Shown here: positions 35,857 to 44,866 of the stretch, piece by piece
Layout of the letters: every line of letters starts with the position of its first letter
Position numbering within the stretch: position 1 is the stretch's first letter
NCBI RefSeq assembly: GCF_016889705.1
Contig: NZ_CP069526.1
Coordinates: forward strand, 3,348,001 to 3,412,000
Length of the DNA stretch: 64,000 nt
Direction: 5' to 3'
Origin: Amycolatopsis sp. FDAARGOS 1241
Lineage (GTDB): Bacteria; Actinomycetota; Actinomycetes; Mycobacteriales; Pseudonocardiaceae
Made by a program: the position numbers and the translations under genes
Notes under the pieces: generated by a model
What the model was told of the DNA's origin: nothing
The model's database searches: none
The model's input: only the letters and a program-made list of their open reading frames with translations

Positions 35857-36648
35857 GTGATCATCGACGCGGGCGAGCTCGCCCTCCTCCTGCTCGCCGG
35901 AGTCGGGGCCGGCCTCGTCGGCGCGACGGCCGGGCTCGCCTCGCTCGTGTCGTACCCCGCGTTGCTCGCCGCCGGAATGCCGCCGGTCGTCGCGAACATG
36001 ACCAACACCGTCGCAATGCTCGGCACCACCGCGGGCGCGGCCGCGGGAGCGCGCCCGGAGCTCACCGGGCAGTGGCGCCGGCTGCTGCCGCTGTGCCTCA
36101 TCACCACCGCGGGCGGCGCGTGCGGTGGGCTCGTGCTGCTGCTGACGCCGGCCGACGCGTTCACGGTCGTGGTGCCGTGGCTGATCGGTGGCGCGTCGCT
36201 GGTGCTGATGGCGGGTCCGCGGTTGCGCCGGTTGGCAGAAGGCACGGAAGGCTCGGAAGGCACGGAAGGCTCGGAGCGGCACGGGATCGGCCCGGGCACC
36301 GGCGCGGCCGCGTTCCTGGTCGGCGTCTACGGCGGCTACTTCGGCGCGGCGGCGGGGGTGCTGATGCTCGCGCTGCTCACGACCGTGTGGACACAGTCGC
36401 TGGCCCGCACGAACGCGGCGAAGAACATCGCGACGGGCACGGCGAACCTGGTCGCCGCGGTGGTCTTCTCCTTCACCGGCCGGGTGTTGTGGCCGGCGGC
36501 CCTCGCCGTGTGCCTCGGTTCGGTGGTGGGTTCCTGGCTGGGCTCGGTGCTGGTCCGGTATCTTCCCGCGACACCCCTGCGCATCGCGATCGCCCTCGGC
36601 GGGCTGGCGCTCGCGGTCGCGCTGGCCCGCGAAGCGTTCGCCGGCTGA
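35857..36648 (+). CDS. TSUP family (TauE/SafE) membrane permease
   Basis: This is a 263-residue integral membrane protein with about eight helices in two repeated halves. The first half has VGATAGLASLVSYPALLAAG, the second VYGGYFGAAAGVLMLALLTT, which are the matched TauE/SafE signatures. The family exports sulphite, sulphoacetate and other organic anions. The cytoplasmic loop between the halves contains EGTEGSEGTEGS, encoded by two perfect 18-base units at 36238-36273, a site prone to replication slippage. The GTG start at 35857 was chosen. It is divergent from LacI. The substrate is unknown. Confidence 0.9.
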   Translation: MIIDAGELALLLLAGVGAGLVGATAGLASLVSYPALLAAGMPPVVANMTNTVAMLGTTAGAAAGARPELTGQWRRLLPLCLITTAGGACGGLVLLLTPADAFTVVVPWLIGGASLVLMAGPRLRRLAEGTEGSEGTEGSERHGIGPGTGAAAFLVGVYGGYFGAAAGVLMLALLTTVWTQSLARTNAAKNIATGTANLVAAVVFSFTGRVLWPAALAVCLGSVVGSWLGSVLVRYLPATPLRIAIALGGLALAVALAREAFAG

Positions 36649-36732
36649 TCGCGGCGGAACCGTTGCCCCACGGGGATGACGCGCGAGTGCCTCAAAGGGC
36701 ATGATCGCGGGGTATCCCGAGCAGGAGGCCAG

Positions 36733-38985
36733 ATGAGCATTGTCGGCACCCGTGTGGTGCGTGTAGAGGACGAGAAGCTGATCACCTCGGGCGGAACGTA
36801 CGTCGACGACTTGCGGGAGGCGGCGCTCACCGGCGCGCTCCACGCGGTCTTCGTGCGCAGCCCGATCGCCCACGCGCGCATCACCGGCATCGACGTGGAA
36901 GAGGCGAAACAGGCGCCGGGCGTCGTCGCCGTCTTCACCGCGGCGGACCTCGACCTCGCCCCGCACGAGGCCGGGCCCGTCCCCGAACCGTTCCTCGCCA
37001 CCGACGTCGTGCGCTACGTCGGCGAACCCGTCGCGCTGGTGCTCACCGAAGAGCGCTACCAACTGGCCGACGCGGCGGAGCTGGTGGACGTCGACTACGA
37101 CCCGCTCGACGCGGTGGCGAGCATCGACGCCGCGCTGTCAGGCGAAACCGAGCTGTTCCCCGGTGGCAACGTCGTGCAGGTGACCGGCGAGGGGGACCTC
37201 GACGACGCCGTGTTCGCCGGCTGCGACGTGGTGGTGACGCAGACGATCCTCAACCCGCGCGTGGCGCCCGCTCCGCTCGAGGTGCGCGGCGCGTCCGTGG
37301 CCTGGGGCGAAGACGGCCGGCTCACACTGTGGCTGTCGACGCAGAACGCCCAGATCGCCCGGACCACCGTCGCGAGCGCGCTGGGGCTGCCCGAAGAACA
37401 GGTGCGCGTGATCACGCCGGACGTCGGCGGCGGCTTCGGTGCGAAGATCGGCGCGGACCCGGAAGCGAGCCTGCTCGGCTGGGCCGCGCGGCGCGTCGAA
37501 CGGCCGGTGCGGTGGGTCGAGTCGCGCAGCGAGAACCTGACCGCGATGACCCACGGGCGCGCGCAGCAGAACACGGTGACCATCGGCGGCAAGCGCGATG
37601 GCACCGTGCTGGCGTACCGGCTCGAGGTCGTGCAGGACGCGGGCGCCTATCCGCGCAGCCTCTTTCTCCCGACGCTGACGGAGCTGATGGCGCCGGGCGT
37701 CTACCGGTTCCCGGTCGTGCAGACCCGGAGCCGGGCGGTCGTCACGAACACCACGCCGATCGCGGCGTACCGCGGGGCCGGCCGGCCCGAGGCGACGGCC
37801 GCGGTCGAACGCGCGATGGACCTGTTCGCCGCGGAGATCGGGATGGATCCCGCCGAGGTGCGGCGCATCAACTTCATCCGGCCCGAGGAGTTCCCGTACA
37901 CCACCAAGACCGGCGGGGACTACGACACGGGTGAGTACGCGGCCGCGCTCGACGGGGTGCTCGAAGCGGCGGGCTACGCCGAGCTGCGCGCGGAGCAGGA
38001 AACCCGCCGCGCCGCGGGTGATCCGGTGGCGTTGGGTCTCGGGATCGCAGCGTACGTCGAGATCACGGGCGGCGACGCCGGCGGTGAGAGCGGCCGCGTC
38101 GACCTCCACGCCGACGGCTCGGTCACCGCGTACACGGGCAGCTCGCCCCACGGCCAGGGCCTGGCGACGTCGCTGGCGATGCTGCTGTCGGACCGGCTCG
38201 GCGTGCCGATCGAGAAGATCACCGTGAAGCACGGCGACACCGACGACGTGCCGCGGGCGGTCGGCACGTTCGGCTCGCGGTCGCTGCAGCTGGGCGGTTC
38301 GGCCATCCGGCAGGCGGCCGACGCCGTGGTGGAGCAGGCCCGCGAACTCGCGGCCGACCTGCTTGAAGCGGCGCCAGAGGACCTGGAGCTCGACACCGAC
38401 CGCGGCGTCTGGCAGGTGCGCGGCGCGCCGGCGAGCGTCACGCTCGACTGGGCCCGGGTGGTGTCCGCGGCCGAGGGCGGGACGCTGTCGGCCGACGTGT
38501 GGTTCGGCGACGGCAAGCCGACGTTCCCGTTCGGCGCGCACCTCGCGGTCGTCGAGGTCGACACGGAGACGGGCAAGGTCGAGGTGCGGCGCGTGATCGC
38601 GCTCGACGACGCGGGGCCGGTGGTGAACCCGCTGACGTTCCGCGGCCAGCGCCACGGCGGCCTCGGCCAGGGCGTCGCTCAGGCGCTGCTGGAGGTCGTG
38701 AACTACGACGAAGACGGCAACCCGACCACGGCGACGCTCGCGGACTACTCGTTCGTGACCGCGACCGAGCTGCCCGATTTCGAGCTCGTGGAGATGGAGA
38801 CACCCACGACCCGGAACCTGCTGGGGGTCAAGGGCATCGGCGAGGCGGCAACGATCGGGTCGACGCCGGCCGTGCACAACGCCGTGGTCGACGCGCTCGC
38901 CCCGTACGGCGTGCGGCACCTGGACATGCCGACCACCCCGATGCGGGTGTGGACGGCCCTGAACGACGCGAGGAAGGCGAACTGA
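36733..38985 (+). CDS. Xanthine dehydrogenase-family molybdenum subunit, form II CoxL-like
   Basis: This is the large molybdopterin-binding subunit of a CO-dehydrogenase-like hydroxylase, 750 residues. The N-terminal domain starts [21 protein letters not shown]; the molybdenum domain has [20 protein letters not shown] and, at the active-site loop, AYRGAGR. Form I (true CO-oxidising) CoxL has AYxCSFR there, so this belongs to form II, whose members oxidise other small molecules. It has the usual C-terminus with [23 protein letters not shown] 36733 follows AGGAGG. The small and FAD subunits follow in one operon. The order L-S-M differs from the classical M-S-L. Confidence 0.94.
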   Translation: MSIVGTRVVRVEDEKLITSGGTYVDDLREAALTGALHAVFVRSPIAHARITGIDVEEAKQAPGVVAVFTAADLDLAPHEAGPVPEPFLATDVVRYVGEPVALVLTEERYQLADAAELVDVDYDPLDAVASIDAALSGETELFPGGNVVQVTGEGDLDDAVFAGCDVVVTQTILNPRVAPAPLEVRGASVAWGEDGRLTLWLSTQNAQIARTTVASALGLPEEQVRVITPDVGGGFGAKIGADPEASLLGWAARRVERPVRWVESRSENLTAMTHGRAQQNTVTIGGKRDGTVLAYRLEVVQDAGAYPRSLFLPTLTELMAPGVYRFPVVQTRSRAVVTNTTPIAAYRGAGRPEATAAVERAMDLFAAEIGMDPAEVRRINFIRPEEFPYTTKTGGDYDTGEYAAALDGVLEAAGYAELRAEQETRRAAGDPVALGLGIAAYVEITGGDAGGESGRVDLHADGSVTAYTGSSPHGQGLATSLAMLLSDRLGVPIEKITVKHGDTDDVPRAVGTFGSRSLQLGGSAIRQAADAVVEQARELAADLLEAAPEDLELDTDRGVWQVRGAPASVTLDWARVVSAAEGGTLSADVWFGDGKPTFPFGAHLAVVEVDTETGKVEVRRVIALDDAGPVVNPLTFRGQRHGGLGQGVAQALLEVVNYDEDGNPTTATLADYSFVTATELPDFELVEMETPTTRNLLGVKGIGEAATIGSTPAVHNAVVDALAPYGVRHLDMPTTPMRVWTALNDARKAN

Positions 38986-38986
38986 C

Positions 38987-39457
38987 GTGCGGGTCTCCAT
39001 AGAGGTCAACGGAAGGACCGTGGCCAGTGAGGTGCCCGACCGGACGCTGCTGGTGCACTACCTGCGCGACACGGCCGGGCTGACGGGCACCAACGTCGGC
39101 TGCGACACCACGTCGTGCGGCGCGTGCACCGTGCTGTTCGACGGCGAGTCGGTGAAGTCGTGCACCGTGCTGGCCGCGCAGGCGGACGGGCACGAAGTGA
39201 CCACAGTGGAGGGTCTGGCCGGCGCGGACGGCGAGCTGCACCCCGTGCAGCGTGCGTTCCGCGAGCAGCACGGCCTGCAGTGCGGGTTCTGCACCCCGGG
39301 CATGATGATGGCGTCGGTGTCGTTGCTGAAGGAGAACCCGAAGCCGACGCGGCGCGAGGTGCGGGAAGCGCTCGAGGGCAACCTGTGCCGCTGCACAGGT
39401 TACCACAACATCGTGAGCGCCGTGGTCGAGGCCTCCGGGCAGGAGGTGGACCGGTGA
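38987..39457 (+). CDS. [2Fe-2S] small subunit, CoxS-like
   Basis: This 156-residue iron-sulphur subunit passes electrons from the molybdenum centre to FAD. The plant-type cluster uses the cysteines in [16 protein letters not shown] and the one following at VKSC. The second cluster, in the C-terminal helical domain, uses CGFCTPGMM and [11 protein letters not shown]. All eight ligands are present. It starts at GTG 38987, one base after the large-subunit stop, and its own stop overlaps the next start as GTGA, so the three subunits are made together. Confidence 0.96.
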   Translation: MRVSIEVNGRTVASEVPDRTLLVHYLRDTAGLTGTNVGCDTTSCGACTVLFDGESVKSCTVLAAQADGHEVTTVEGLAGADGELHPVQRAFREQHGLQCGFCTPGMMMASVSLLKENPKPTRREVREALEGNLCRCTGYHNIVSAVVEASGQEVDR

Positions 39458-40269
39458 TCCCCGCCGAGTTCGCCTACCGCCGGGTGTCCACTGTGGACGA
39501 GGCGCTGGCCGTGCTGGCCGAGCACGGCGACGATGCCAAGGTCCTGGCCGGCGGGCATTCGCTGCTGCCGCTGATGAAGCTGCGGTTCGCGGCGCCGGAG
39601 GTCGTGGTGGACATCGGGCCGCTGGACGAGCTGAAGTTCGTGCGCCTCGACGGCGACGAGGTCGTGATCGGTGCCCTGTCGCGCTACCACGACCTGCACG
39701 GCGACCCCGTGCTCGCCGAGCACGCGCCGCTGGTGGCGCACGCGTCGGGTGCGGTCGGTGACCCCCAGGTGCGCCACCGCGGCACGCTCGGCGGTTCGCT
39801 CGTGCACGCCGACGCGGCGGCCGACCTGCCCGCCGTGGTCCTCGCGTCGGGCGGCACGCTCGTCGCCCGCGGCCCCGCAGGGGAGCGGCGGATCCCCGCG
39901 GCCGAGTTCTTCCTCGGTCCGTTCACCACGCCGCTGGAACCCGACGAGCTGCTGAGCGAGATCCGGTTGCCGAGCCAGGCCGGTCTCGGGTGGGGCTTCG
40001 AGAAGTTCACGCGCCGCTCCATCGACTGGGCGATCGTCGGCGTGGCCGTCGTCGGCCGGTCCGTGGGCCTGATCAACCTGGGTGGCACGCCGCTGCGGGC
40101 GGCCGCGACGGAGAAGGCCCTGGCGGACGGCGCCTCGGCGGACGAGGCGGCGGCGCTGGCGGCGCAGGACACCTCCCCGCCCGACGAGCCCCACGCGTCG
40201 GCCGAGTACCGGCGGCACCTGGCGCGTGTGCTGACCCGCCGCGCCCTGCTGGCGGCCGGCATCGCCTGA
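39454..40269 (+). CDS. FAD-binding medium subunit, CoxM-like
   Basis: This is the flavin subunit of the same molybdo-hydroxylase, 271 residues. The FAD motifs are [20 protein letters not shown] near residue 31 and [19 protein letters not shown] near residue 110, both as expected for the CO-dehydrogenase medium-subunit family. The C-terminal domain follows from about 180. It starts at GTG 39454 in GTGA overlap with the small subunit. A 13-base hairpin lies 6 bases after its stop, closing the operon. No CoxD/E/F maturation genes are in the window. Confidence 0.94.
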   Translation: MIPAEFAYRRVSTVDEALAVLAEHGDDAKVLAGGHSLLPLMKLRFAAPEVVVDIGPLDELKFVRLDGDEVVIGALSRYHDLHGDPVLAEHAPLVAHASGAVGDPQVRHRGTLGGSLVHADAAADLPAVVLASGGTLVARGPAGERRIPAAEFFLGPFTTPLEPDELLSEIRLPSQAGLGWGFEKFTRRSIDWAIVGVAVVGRSVGLINLGGTPLRAAATEKALADGASADEAAALAAQDTSPPDEPHASAEYRRHLARVLTRRALLAAGIA

Positions 40270-40274
40270 TCGCT

Positions 40275-40314
40275 CCGGCTGGCGGGATCACGACGTCCGT
40301 TTCCCGCCAGCCGG
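40275..40314 (+). terminator. Terminator hairpin of the cox-like operon
   Basis: Perfect 13-base arms CCGGCTGGCGGGA and TCCCGCCAGCCGG enclose 14 bases, starting 6 bases after the medium-subunit stop and before the next gene at 40343. No U-tract. Confidence 0.7.
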
Positions 40315-40342
40315 TGCGTTCGCCCCTGCGCAGACTGGCGAG

Positions 40343-41026
40343 GTGAACGTTTCCCCGCACACTCCCATCGAGCCCGGCATCCTCTACTTCGGCACTCCGG
40401 TCGTGCTGATCTCGACGACCAATGAGGACGGTTCGGCGAACCTGGCACCCATGTCGTCGGCCTTCTGGCTCGGCTGGCGCGCCATGCTCGGCCTGGGCGC
40501 CCGCTCCAAGACGACGGCGAACCTGCTGCGCACGCGCGAATGCGTCCTGAACCTCCCCTCGGCCGACCTCGCACCGGCCGTCGACCGGCTCGCCTTCACC
40601 ACCGGCTCCGACCCCGTCCCACCGGGCAAGACGAGGCGCGGCTACTTCCACGTCGCGGACAAGTTCGGCCGCGCGGGCTTCACGGCCGTTCCGTCCGGAA
40701 CCGTCGCGCCCCCGCGGGTCGCCGAATGCCCCGTCGCCCTGGAAGCCGTCCTCGAAGCCACCCACCCGTTCGCCACCGACGACCCCGCCCAGTCCGGCTC
40801 CGTCCTGGGCCTGGAAGTCCGCGTCCAGCGCGTCCTGGTGCACGACGCCATCCGCCGGACCGACGCGCCCGACCACATCGACCCCGACGCGTGGCGGCCG
40901 CTGATCATGAGCTTCCAGAAGCTGTACGGCCTGGGGCCGCAGGTGCACGAATCGACGTTGGCCCGGATCCCGGAGCGCCTGTACCGGGGGCCGGACATCG
41001 ACCGAGCCAGGAGGATCGGCGCCTGA
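40343..41026 (+). CDS. Flavin reductase-like FMN-binding split-barrel protein
   Basis: This 227-residue protein has the flavin reductase-like fold: TPVVLISTTNEDGSANLAPM, SSAFWLGWRAMLGLGARSKT and RTRECVLNLPSADLAPAVDR. Members either reduce free FMN/FAD or bind flavin as part of an oxygenase. A longer helix-rich C-terminus (LEATHPFATDD to RARRIGA) distinguishes this subgroup. The GTG start at 40343 was kept. It lies just beyond the cox-like terminator and so is probably separately expressed. The physiological partner is unknown. Confidence 0.88.
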   Translation: MNVSPHTPIEPGILYFGTPVVLISTTNEDGSANLAPMSSAFWLGWRAMLGLGARSKTTANLLRTRECVLNLPSADLAPAVDRLAFTTGSDPVPPGKTRRGYFHVADKFGRAGFTAVPSGTVAPPRVAECPVALEAVLEATHPFATDDPAQSGSVLGLEVRVQRVLVHDAIRRTDAPDHIDPDAWRPLIMSFQKLYGLGPQVHESTLARIPERLYRGPDIDRARRIGA

Positions 41027-41379
41027 GCGCTCCGCTGACGACGCGATGGACCTCAGCTGACCGGAATCCGATGAGAATGTCCACAACAGACAAAATTGCC
41101 GGGGTGGTGTCCCGGTTCGGCAACCAGAACACCACCCCGGCGGTCGCCGGGCGCGGAAGTTCCCCTGACCCACCCTCACCATCCCGGACGAACCAGCACG
41201 CGGTGATGAGTTGTGCCACGTACACCGTCACCTGTGCGCCGTGCTGGGCTGCGCTGTCCCTGGGGAATCGAACCCCCGCGTTGCCCGCCACGCGCCAGGA
41301 GGTGGGCCGGAATGACCGCCGGCCCTCGGTGTGTGCTCGCGTTCGCTCGGGGTGGTTACCGGCTTCCGCGCCGGGAGAC
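41027..41379. other. Intergenic region with a tRNA T-arm-like fragment
   Basis: No convincing gene. On the minus strand around 41250-41280 the bases GCGGGGGTTCGATTCCCC followed by AGGGACAGC look like a tRNA T-arm and 3' acceptor strand, but no matching 5' acceptor, D-arm or anticodon arm precedes it. It may be a tRNA remnant or old attachment site. A minus-strand ORF (41291 to 40905) overlaps the flavin reductase end and lacks recognisable motifs. Confidence 0.35.
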
Positions 41380-41856
41380 TCAGGGCAGCAGGTCGGCTTC
41401 CCAGTTGGTGCGCTGGATGTCGACGTCGAGGGTGCGCAGGTCCAGGGCGACGCGGTCGGCGCGGTCGCGCAGTTCGGCCACGGGGAGGGCGGCCAGCTGG
41501 CGCAGTTCGGACCGCAGCTGGCGCGCGATGCCGTGCCCGCGGCCGGACGCGGCGTCGGCGGCGGCCGTGAGGACGGAGTGGCGCAGGCGGAGCGCGTCGC
41601 GGCGGGCCAGAGCGTCCGTGACGCTGCCGTCGCCCAGCGGGGTTTGCGCGTTGGTGCGGTTGATACGCCGGATCAGGTCCTCGAGTTCGTCGAGGGTGGT
41701 GCCGGCTTCCGTGAGCAGGTCGGCGGCGTTCTCGGCCGGCTCTTCACCCTCTTGGTAACGCGCGCTCGCCACGATCCGCGTGCGCAGCTGCTCGATCCGC
41801 TTGGTCGCGTCGGCACGCAGCGCCAGGGCTTCCGCGAGCTTCATCTCCTCTCTCAT
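41380..41856 (-). CDS. DIP1984 family protein
   Basis: This is an all-helical protein of about 158 residues of the DIP1984 family, recognised from MKLAEALALRADATKRIEQL near the start, EELEDLIRRINRTN-like text (here LDELEDLIRRINRTNAQTPL) and the LARRDALRLRHSVLTAAADA block. The family's function is unknown; the coiled-coil-like helices suggest a structural or binding role. Two starts are possible: ATG 41856 (MREEMKLAEAL) and ATG 41844 (MKLAEAL), where family members usually begin. Neither has an ideally spaced ribosome site; the purines GAGAGGAG abut the second. Confidence 0.85.
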   Translation of the reverse strand: MREEMKLAEALALRADATKRIEQLRTRIVASARYQEGEEPAENAADLLTEAGTTLDELEDLIRRINRTNAQTPLGDGSVTDALARRDALRLRHSVLTAAADAASGRGHGIARQLRSELRQLAALPVAELRDRADRVALDLRTLDVDIQRTNWEADLLP

Positions 41857-41898
41857 GCCTCGACGGTAACCGGCAAGATCACCGCGGGCCACCGATTT

Positions 41899-42828
41899 TC
41901 AATCCGCCGTCCACGCGGCGAGAGCCGGTGCCAGTGCCTTGATCCCCGCCGTCACCGTGGCGCGGCCCTTCGCCGACGAAGTGCCGGCCCGCTGCTGCGT
42001 GAAGAGCACCACCACGTACCGCGAGTCGACGATGCCGGTGGTGTTGAGCACGAGTGCGGACCGCCGGATCATCCAGCACTGCTTGATCTCCCACGTCGAA
42101 CCGGGCAGCCCGTCGGGGATGCCGAAGTACTGGGGGTAGCCGTCGTCGGCGGGCTGGCGGGCGTCGGCGAGCGCGGTGAGCAACGGCTGTGCCGTGGCGG
42201 CGGGGACGGTGTTCTCGAGGTAGCGGTAGGTGGTGACGACGTCCTCGGGACTCATCTTCGTCATGCCCCACTCGCCGGGCTCGGTCGGCTCTAGTGTGTG
42301 CGACAGTCCGATGAGGTCGGTCATCCGGCCGATGACCGCCGTGTCGCCGCCTTCTTCCCACAGCTTGGAGGCGATGGCGTCGTCGCTGCCGGCGAGCATG
42401 TCGGTGAGGTCCTGCGCGTCCTCGCCTTCCGGGACCCGCCACGTGCCGTCGTCGTAGAGCGAGTCGAGCGCGATCAGCAGTTTGACCACCGAAGCCGTGT
42501 AGTGCGGCTGGTCGGGATCGGTCTCCGCGATCGTCTTGCCCGTCTTCTCGTCGTAGACCACGAGCCCCACCTGCGTGCCCTTCGACGCGGCGGTGGCGGC
42601 GTCGGTCACCTCGTCCGCCACCTCCGCCGGGTCCGGCAGCGGGGTGGCCGGGGTCGGCGTCGGTGGCTCGCTGCTGCTCGGCGGGTCCGAGGAGGTCGGC
42701 GGGGACGCCGGAACCACGGCCGCGACCGGGGTGTCGTGCCGGGCACTCGCGGTGACCGCGATCGCCGTGGTGAGGACCGTCGCGGTGAGACCAGCGGCGG
42801 CCAGCGTCCATCCGAGAGCCCGTGCCAT
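41899..42828 (-). CDS. Exported serine hydrolase of the beta-lactamase/PBP-like fold
   Basis: This is a 309-residue exported protein. An N-terminal hydrophobic segment (about 5-28, LGWTLAAAGLTATVLTTAIA) is followed by a Pro/Ser-rich linker to about 70. The catalytic domain has the SxxK tetrad in TASVVKLLIALDSLY (Ser about 123) and a region MLAGSDDAIASKLWEEGG that aligns with the SDN-like loop of class A beta-lactamases. The third motif (KTG) is not obvious, so antibiotic hydrolysis should not be assumed. The ATG start at 42828 gives MARALGW. It is probably a cell-wall-associated hydrolase. Confidence 0.75.
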   Translation of the reverse strand: MARALGWTLAAAGLTATVLTTAIAVTASARHDTPVAAVVPASPPTSSDPPSSSEPPTPTPATPLPDPAEVADEVTDAATAASKGTQVGLVVYDEKTGKTIAETDPDQPHYTASVVKLLIALDSLYDDGTWRVPEGEDAQDLTDMLAGSDDAIASKLWEEGGDTAVIGRMTDLIGLSHTLEPTEPGEWGMTKMSPEDVVTTYRYLENTVPAATAQPLLTALADARQPADDGYPQYFGIPDGLPGSTWEIKQCWMIRRSALVLNTTGIVDSRYVVVLFTQQRAGTSSAKGRATVTAGIKALAPALAAWTAD

Positions 42829-43110
42829 GTCTGGACAACGTGCGGAACGCTTGGGTTGCAGCGGTTTTCGCCTGTTCGTTTCCTGTGTGTTGCTTCGCCG
42901 CCGCGGCGCTCGCGCTGATGATCGCCACGTCCGGGTTCGTCCGGTTCGGCGCCCCGGCTGTTCCTGGCGGCCCGCCGTCCGGTCGGCCCGCGGTGAACGG
43001 TCCACACGGGACGGGAGGACGCCCGCGCCGCCCGCTACTGCGTTGCCGGAGCAACCCGGCGCGCCGGTAGCCTGAGCGGCGGCAGCAGTGGCCACGGCGA
43101 AGGGGGAACC

Positions 43111-43617
43111 ATGGCGACGGAGCGGATCGGGCCGCCGTCGATCGCGGGGGAGCGGGAGATGCTGCGGGCGTTCCTGGACTTCCACCGCGCGACGCTCGCG
43201 ATGAAGTGCGACGGCCTGTCCGACGAGCAGCTGCGGCAGCGCTCGATGCCGCCGTCCACGCTGTCGCTGCTGGGGCTGGTGCGGCACCTCGCCGAGGTCG
43301 AGCGCACGTGGTTCCGCCGGGTAGTCGACGGCGAGGACGTCCCGCTCGTCTGGTCGCCCGACGGCGACTTCCAGGTCGCCTACGACGCGACCGAGTCGAC
43401 GCGCGCGGAGGCGTTCGCCGCGTGGCAGGAGGAGGTGGCGCACTCGCGGCGGATCGAGGCGGCGGCCGAGTCGCTCGACGTCGTCGTCCACAACGCACGC
43501 TGGGGTGAGGACGTGTCGCTGCGGCTGGTGATGCTGCACCTGATCCACGAATACGCGCGCCACAACGGCCACGCCGACTTCCTGCGCGAGGGGGTCGACG
43601 GGGTGACCGGGGTGTGA
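43111..43617 (+). CDS. DinB superfamily protein (DUF664)
   Basis: This is a 168-residue four-helix bundle protein of the DUF664 branch of the DinB superfamily (unrelated to the polymerase). Three histidines expected to bind a metal are visible: in LVRHLAEVERTWF, in LRLVMLHLIHEYARHNGHAD, where the HxxxH pair is clear. Many relatives are thiol-dependent or mycothiol-dependent transferases. The ATG start at 43111 follows GGGGGAACC. It is divergent from the serine hydrolase gene. Confidence 0.88.
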   Translation: MATERIGPPSIAGEREMLRAFLDFHRATLAMKCDGLSDEQLRQRSMPPSTLSLLGLVRHLAEVERTWFRRVVDGEDVPLVWSPDGDFQVAYDATESTRAEAFAAWQEEVAHSRRIEAAAESLDVVVHNARWGEDVSLRLVMLHLIHEYARHNGHADFLREGVDGVTGV

Positions 43618-43669
43618 GAAGGCGGACTCTGACTTGTGTAAGGAAAGTCAGGGGCCTAGTGTCGGCGCG

Positions 43670-44599
43670 ATGGCGAGCGGGAAGCGGATCCTCGTGGTGG
43701 GCGCCGGTGCGACCGGCGGGTTCTTCGGCGGCCGGCTGCACCAGGCCGGGCGCGACGTGACGTTCCTGGTGCGCCCGCGGCGGGCGAAGCTCCTGGCGGA
43801 GCGCGGCCTGCGCATCACGGGCCTCGGCGAGGAGACGGTGCTGACGCCGAACCTCGTCGAAGCGGACCGGCTGACCGGGCCCTACGACCTCGTGCTGTTC
43901 ACGGTCAAGGCGGCCGGGCTCGAGCAGGCCGCCGCGGACGTGGCGCCGGCCGTCGGCCCGCGCACCCTCGTGCTGCCCGTGCTCAACGGCATGCGCCACG
44001 TCGACGTGCTCACCGCGCGCTTCGGCGAGGAGCGTGTACTCGGCGGCGTCGCGATCGTCGCGACCACTGTGGACGGTTCCGGTGACATCCGGCGGCTCGT
44101 CGACATGCAGTCGCTCACCTACGGCGCCCGCAGCGAGTCGGCCCCGCCCGAGCTCGCCGACGTGCACGCACTGCTCTCGGACGCCGGCTTCCCCACGGCG
44201 CTGGCACCGGACATCACGTCGCAGATGTGGGCGAAGTGGGCCTTCATCGCGTCGATCGGCGCGGTGACCGCGCTCATGCGCGGCACCGTCGGCGACGTCG
44301 CCGGGCAGCCCGGCGGGATCGCCTTCGCCGACGCCGTCGTCGCCGAGTGCGCAGCTGTCGCGGAGGCGGCCGGCCACCCCGTGGCGGCGCCCGCGCTCGA
44401 GAACGCCCGCGCGACCGTCACCGAGATCGGCTCGCCCCGTGCGCCGTCGTTGTACCGGGACCTCACTTCCGGCCGACCCGTGGAAGGCGAGCAGATCTTC
44501 GGCGACCTCGTCGACCGCGCCCACGCGCTCGGCGTCTCCGTGCCGCTGCTCGAACTCGTGCGGCTCAACCTGCGCGTGTACCAGTCGCGCCTCGGCTGA
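43670..44599 (+). CDS. 2-dehydropantoate 2-reductase family protein
   Basis: This 309-residue NADPH enzyme has the ketopantoate reductase fold. The dinucleotide motif is VVGAGATGGFFGGRL at the start, followed by the conserved VLFTVKAAGLEQAAADVAP and the catalytic-lysine helix region MWAKWAFIASIGAVTALMRG (KW at about 197). The usual activity is reduction of ketopantoate to pantoate in coenzyme A synthesis, but paralogues act on other 2-oxo acids, and no pan gene is adjacent. ATG 43670 was chosen over an upstream GTG-type start because it opens directly onto the Rossmann strand. Confidence 0.88.
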   Translation: MASGKRILVVGAGATGGFFGGRLHQAGRDVTFLVRPRRAKLLAERGLRITGLGEETVLTPNLVEADRLTGPYDLVLFTVKAAGLEQAAADVAPAVGPRTLVLPVLNGMRHVDVLTARFGEERVLGGVAIVATTVDGSGDIRRLVDMQSLTYGARSESAPPELADVHALLSDAGFPTALAPDITSQMWAKWAFIASIGAVTALMRGTVGDVAGQPGGIAFADAVVAECAAVAEAAGHPVAAPALENARATVTEIGSPRAPSLYRDLTSGRPVEGEQIFGDLVDRAHALGVSVPLLELVRLNLRVYQSRLG

Positions 44600-44866
44600 A
44601 CCGCGGTTCGGCGCCCGCCGAAAATTTCCCGGACTCCGGTGAACCGGATCGGTGGCGGCGCACGTGACAGAGGCGGACGGGCGCGAAGGTCGTGCCCGGC
44701 GTGACACGGACGAATGGTCTTTCGGGCACCGGTTCGAGTGGTGATTTCCCGCCACACCAGGACTGCTAGGCTCCGATCAGTGACATCAGCGCCGGTTTTG
44801 GCACTGGTGTCCGGACCGCGGCCCCAGGCCGTGCACGACCCGCCTTGCGGAAGGATGCTCTCGGGT

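Noticed and set aside
35680..37062. Upstream extension of the LacI gene to 37062
   Set aside because: It runs antisense through the TauE-like and CoxL-like genes; LacI proteins begin at the helix-turn-helix, and GGAGG precedes ATG 35679.
36733..40269. True aerobic CO dehydrogenase
   Set aside because: The active-site loop reads AYRGAGR, not the AYxCSFR of CO-oxidising form I.
40905..41291. 128-codon minus-strand ORF after the flavin reductase gene
   Set aside because: It overlaps the reductase's 3' end, has no motif, and its composition is that of non-coding GC-rich sequence.
41240..41320. Possible tRNA gene on the minus strand
   Set aside because: Only a T-arm and a 3' acceptor-like strand are visible; no 5' acceptor, D-arm or anticodon arm pairs with them.
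41899..42828. Class A beta-lactamase resistance gene
   Set aside because: SxxK is present, but no clear KTG and only a weak SDN-like region, so antibiotic hydrolysis is not supported.
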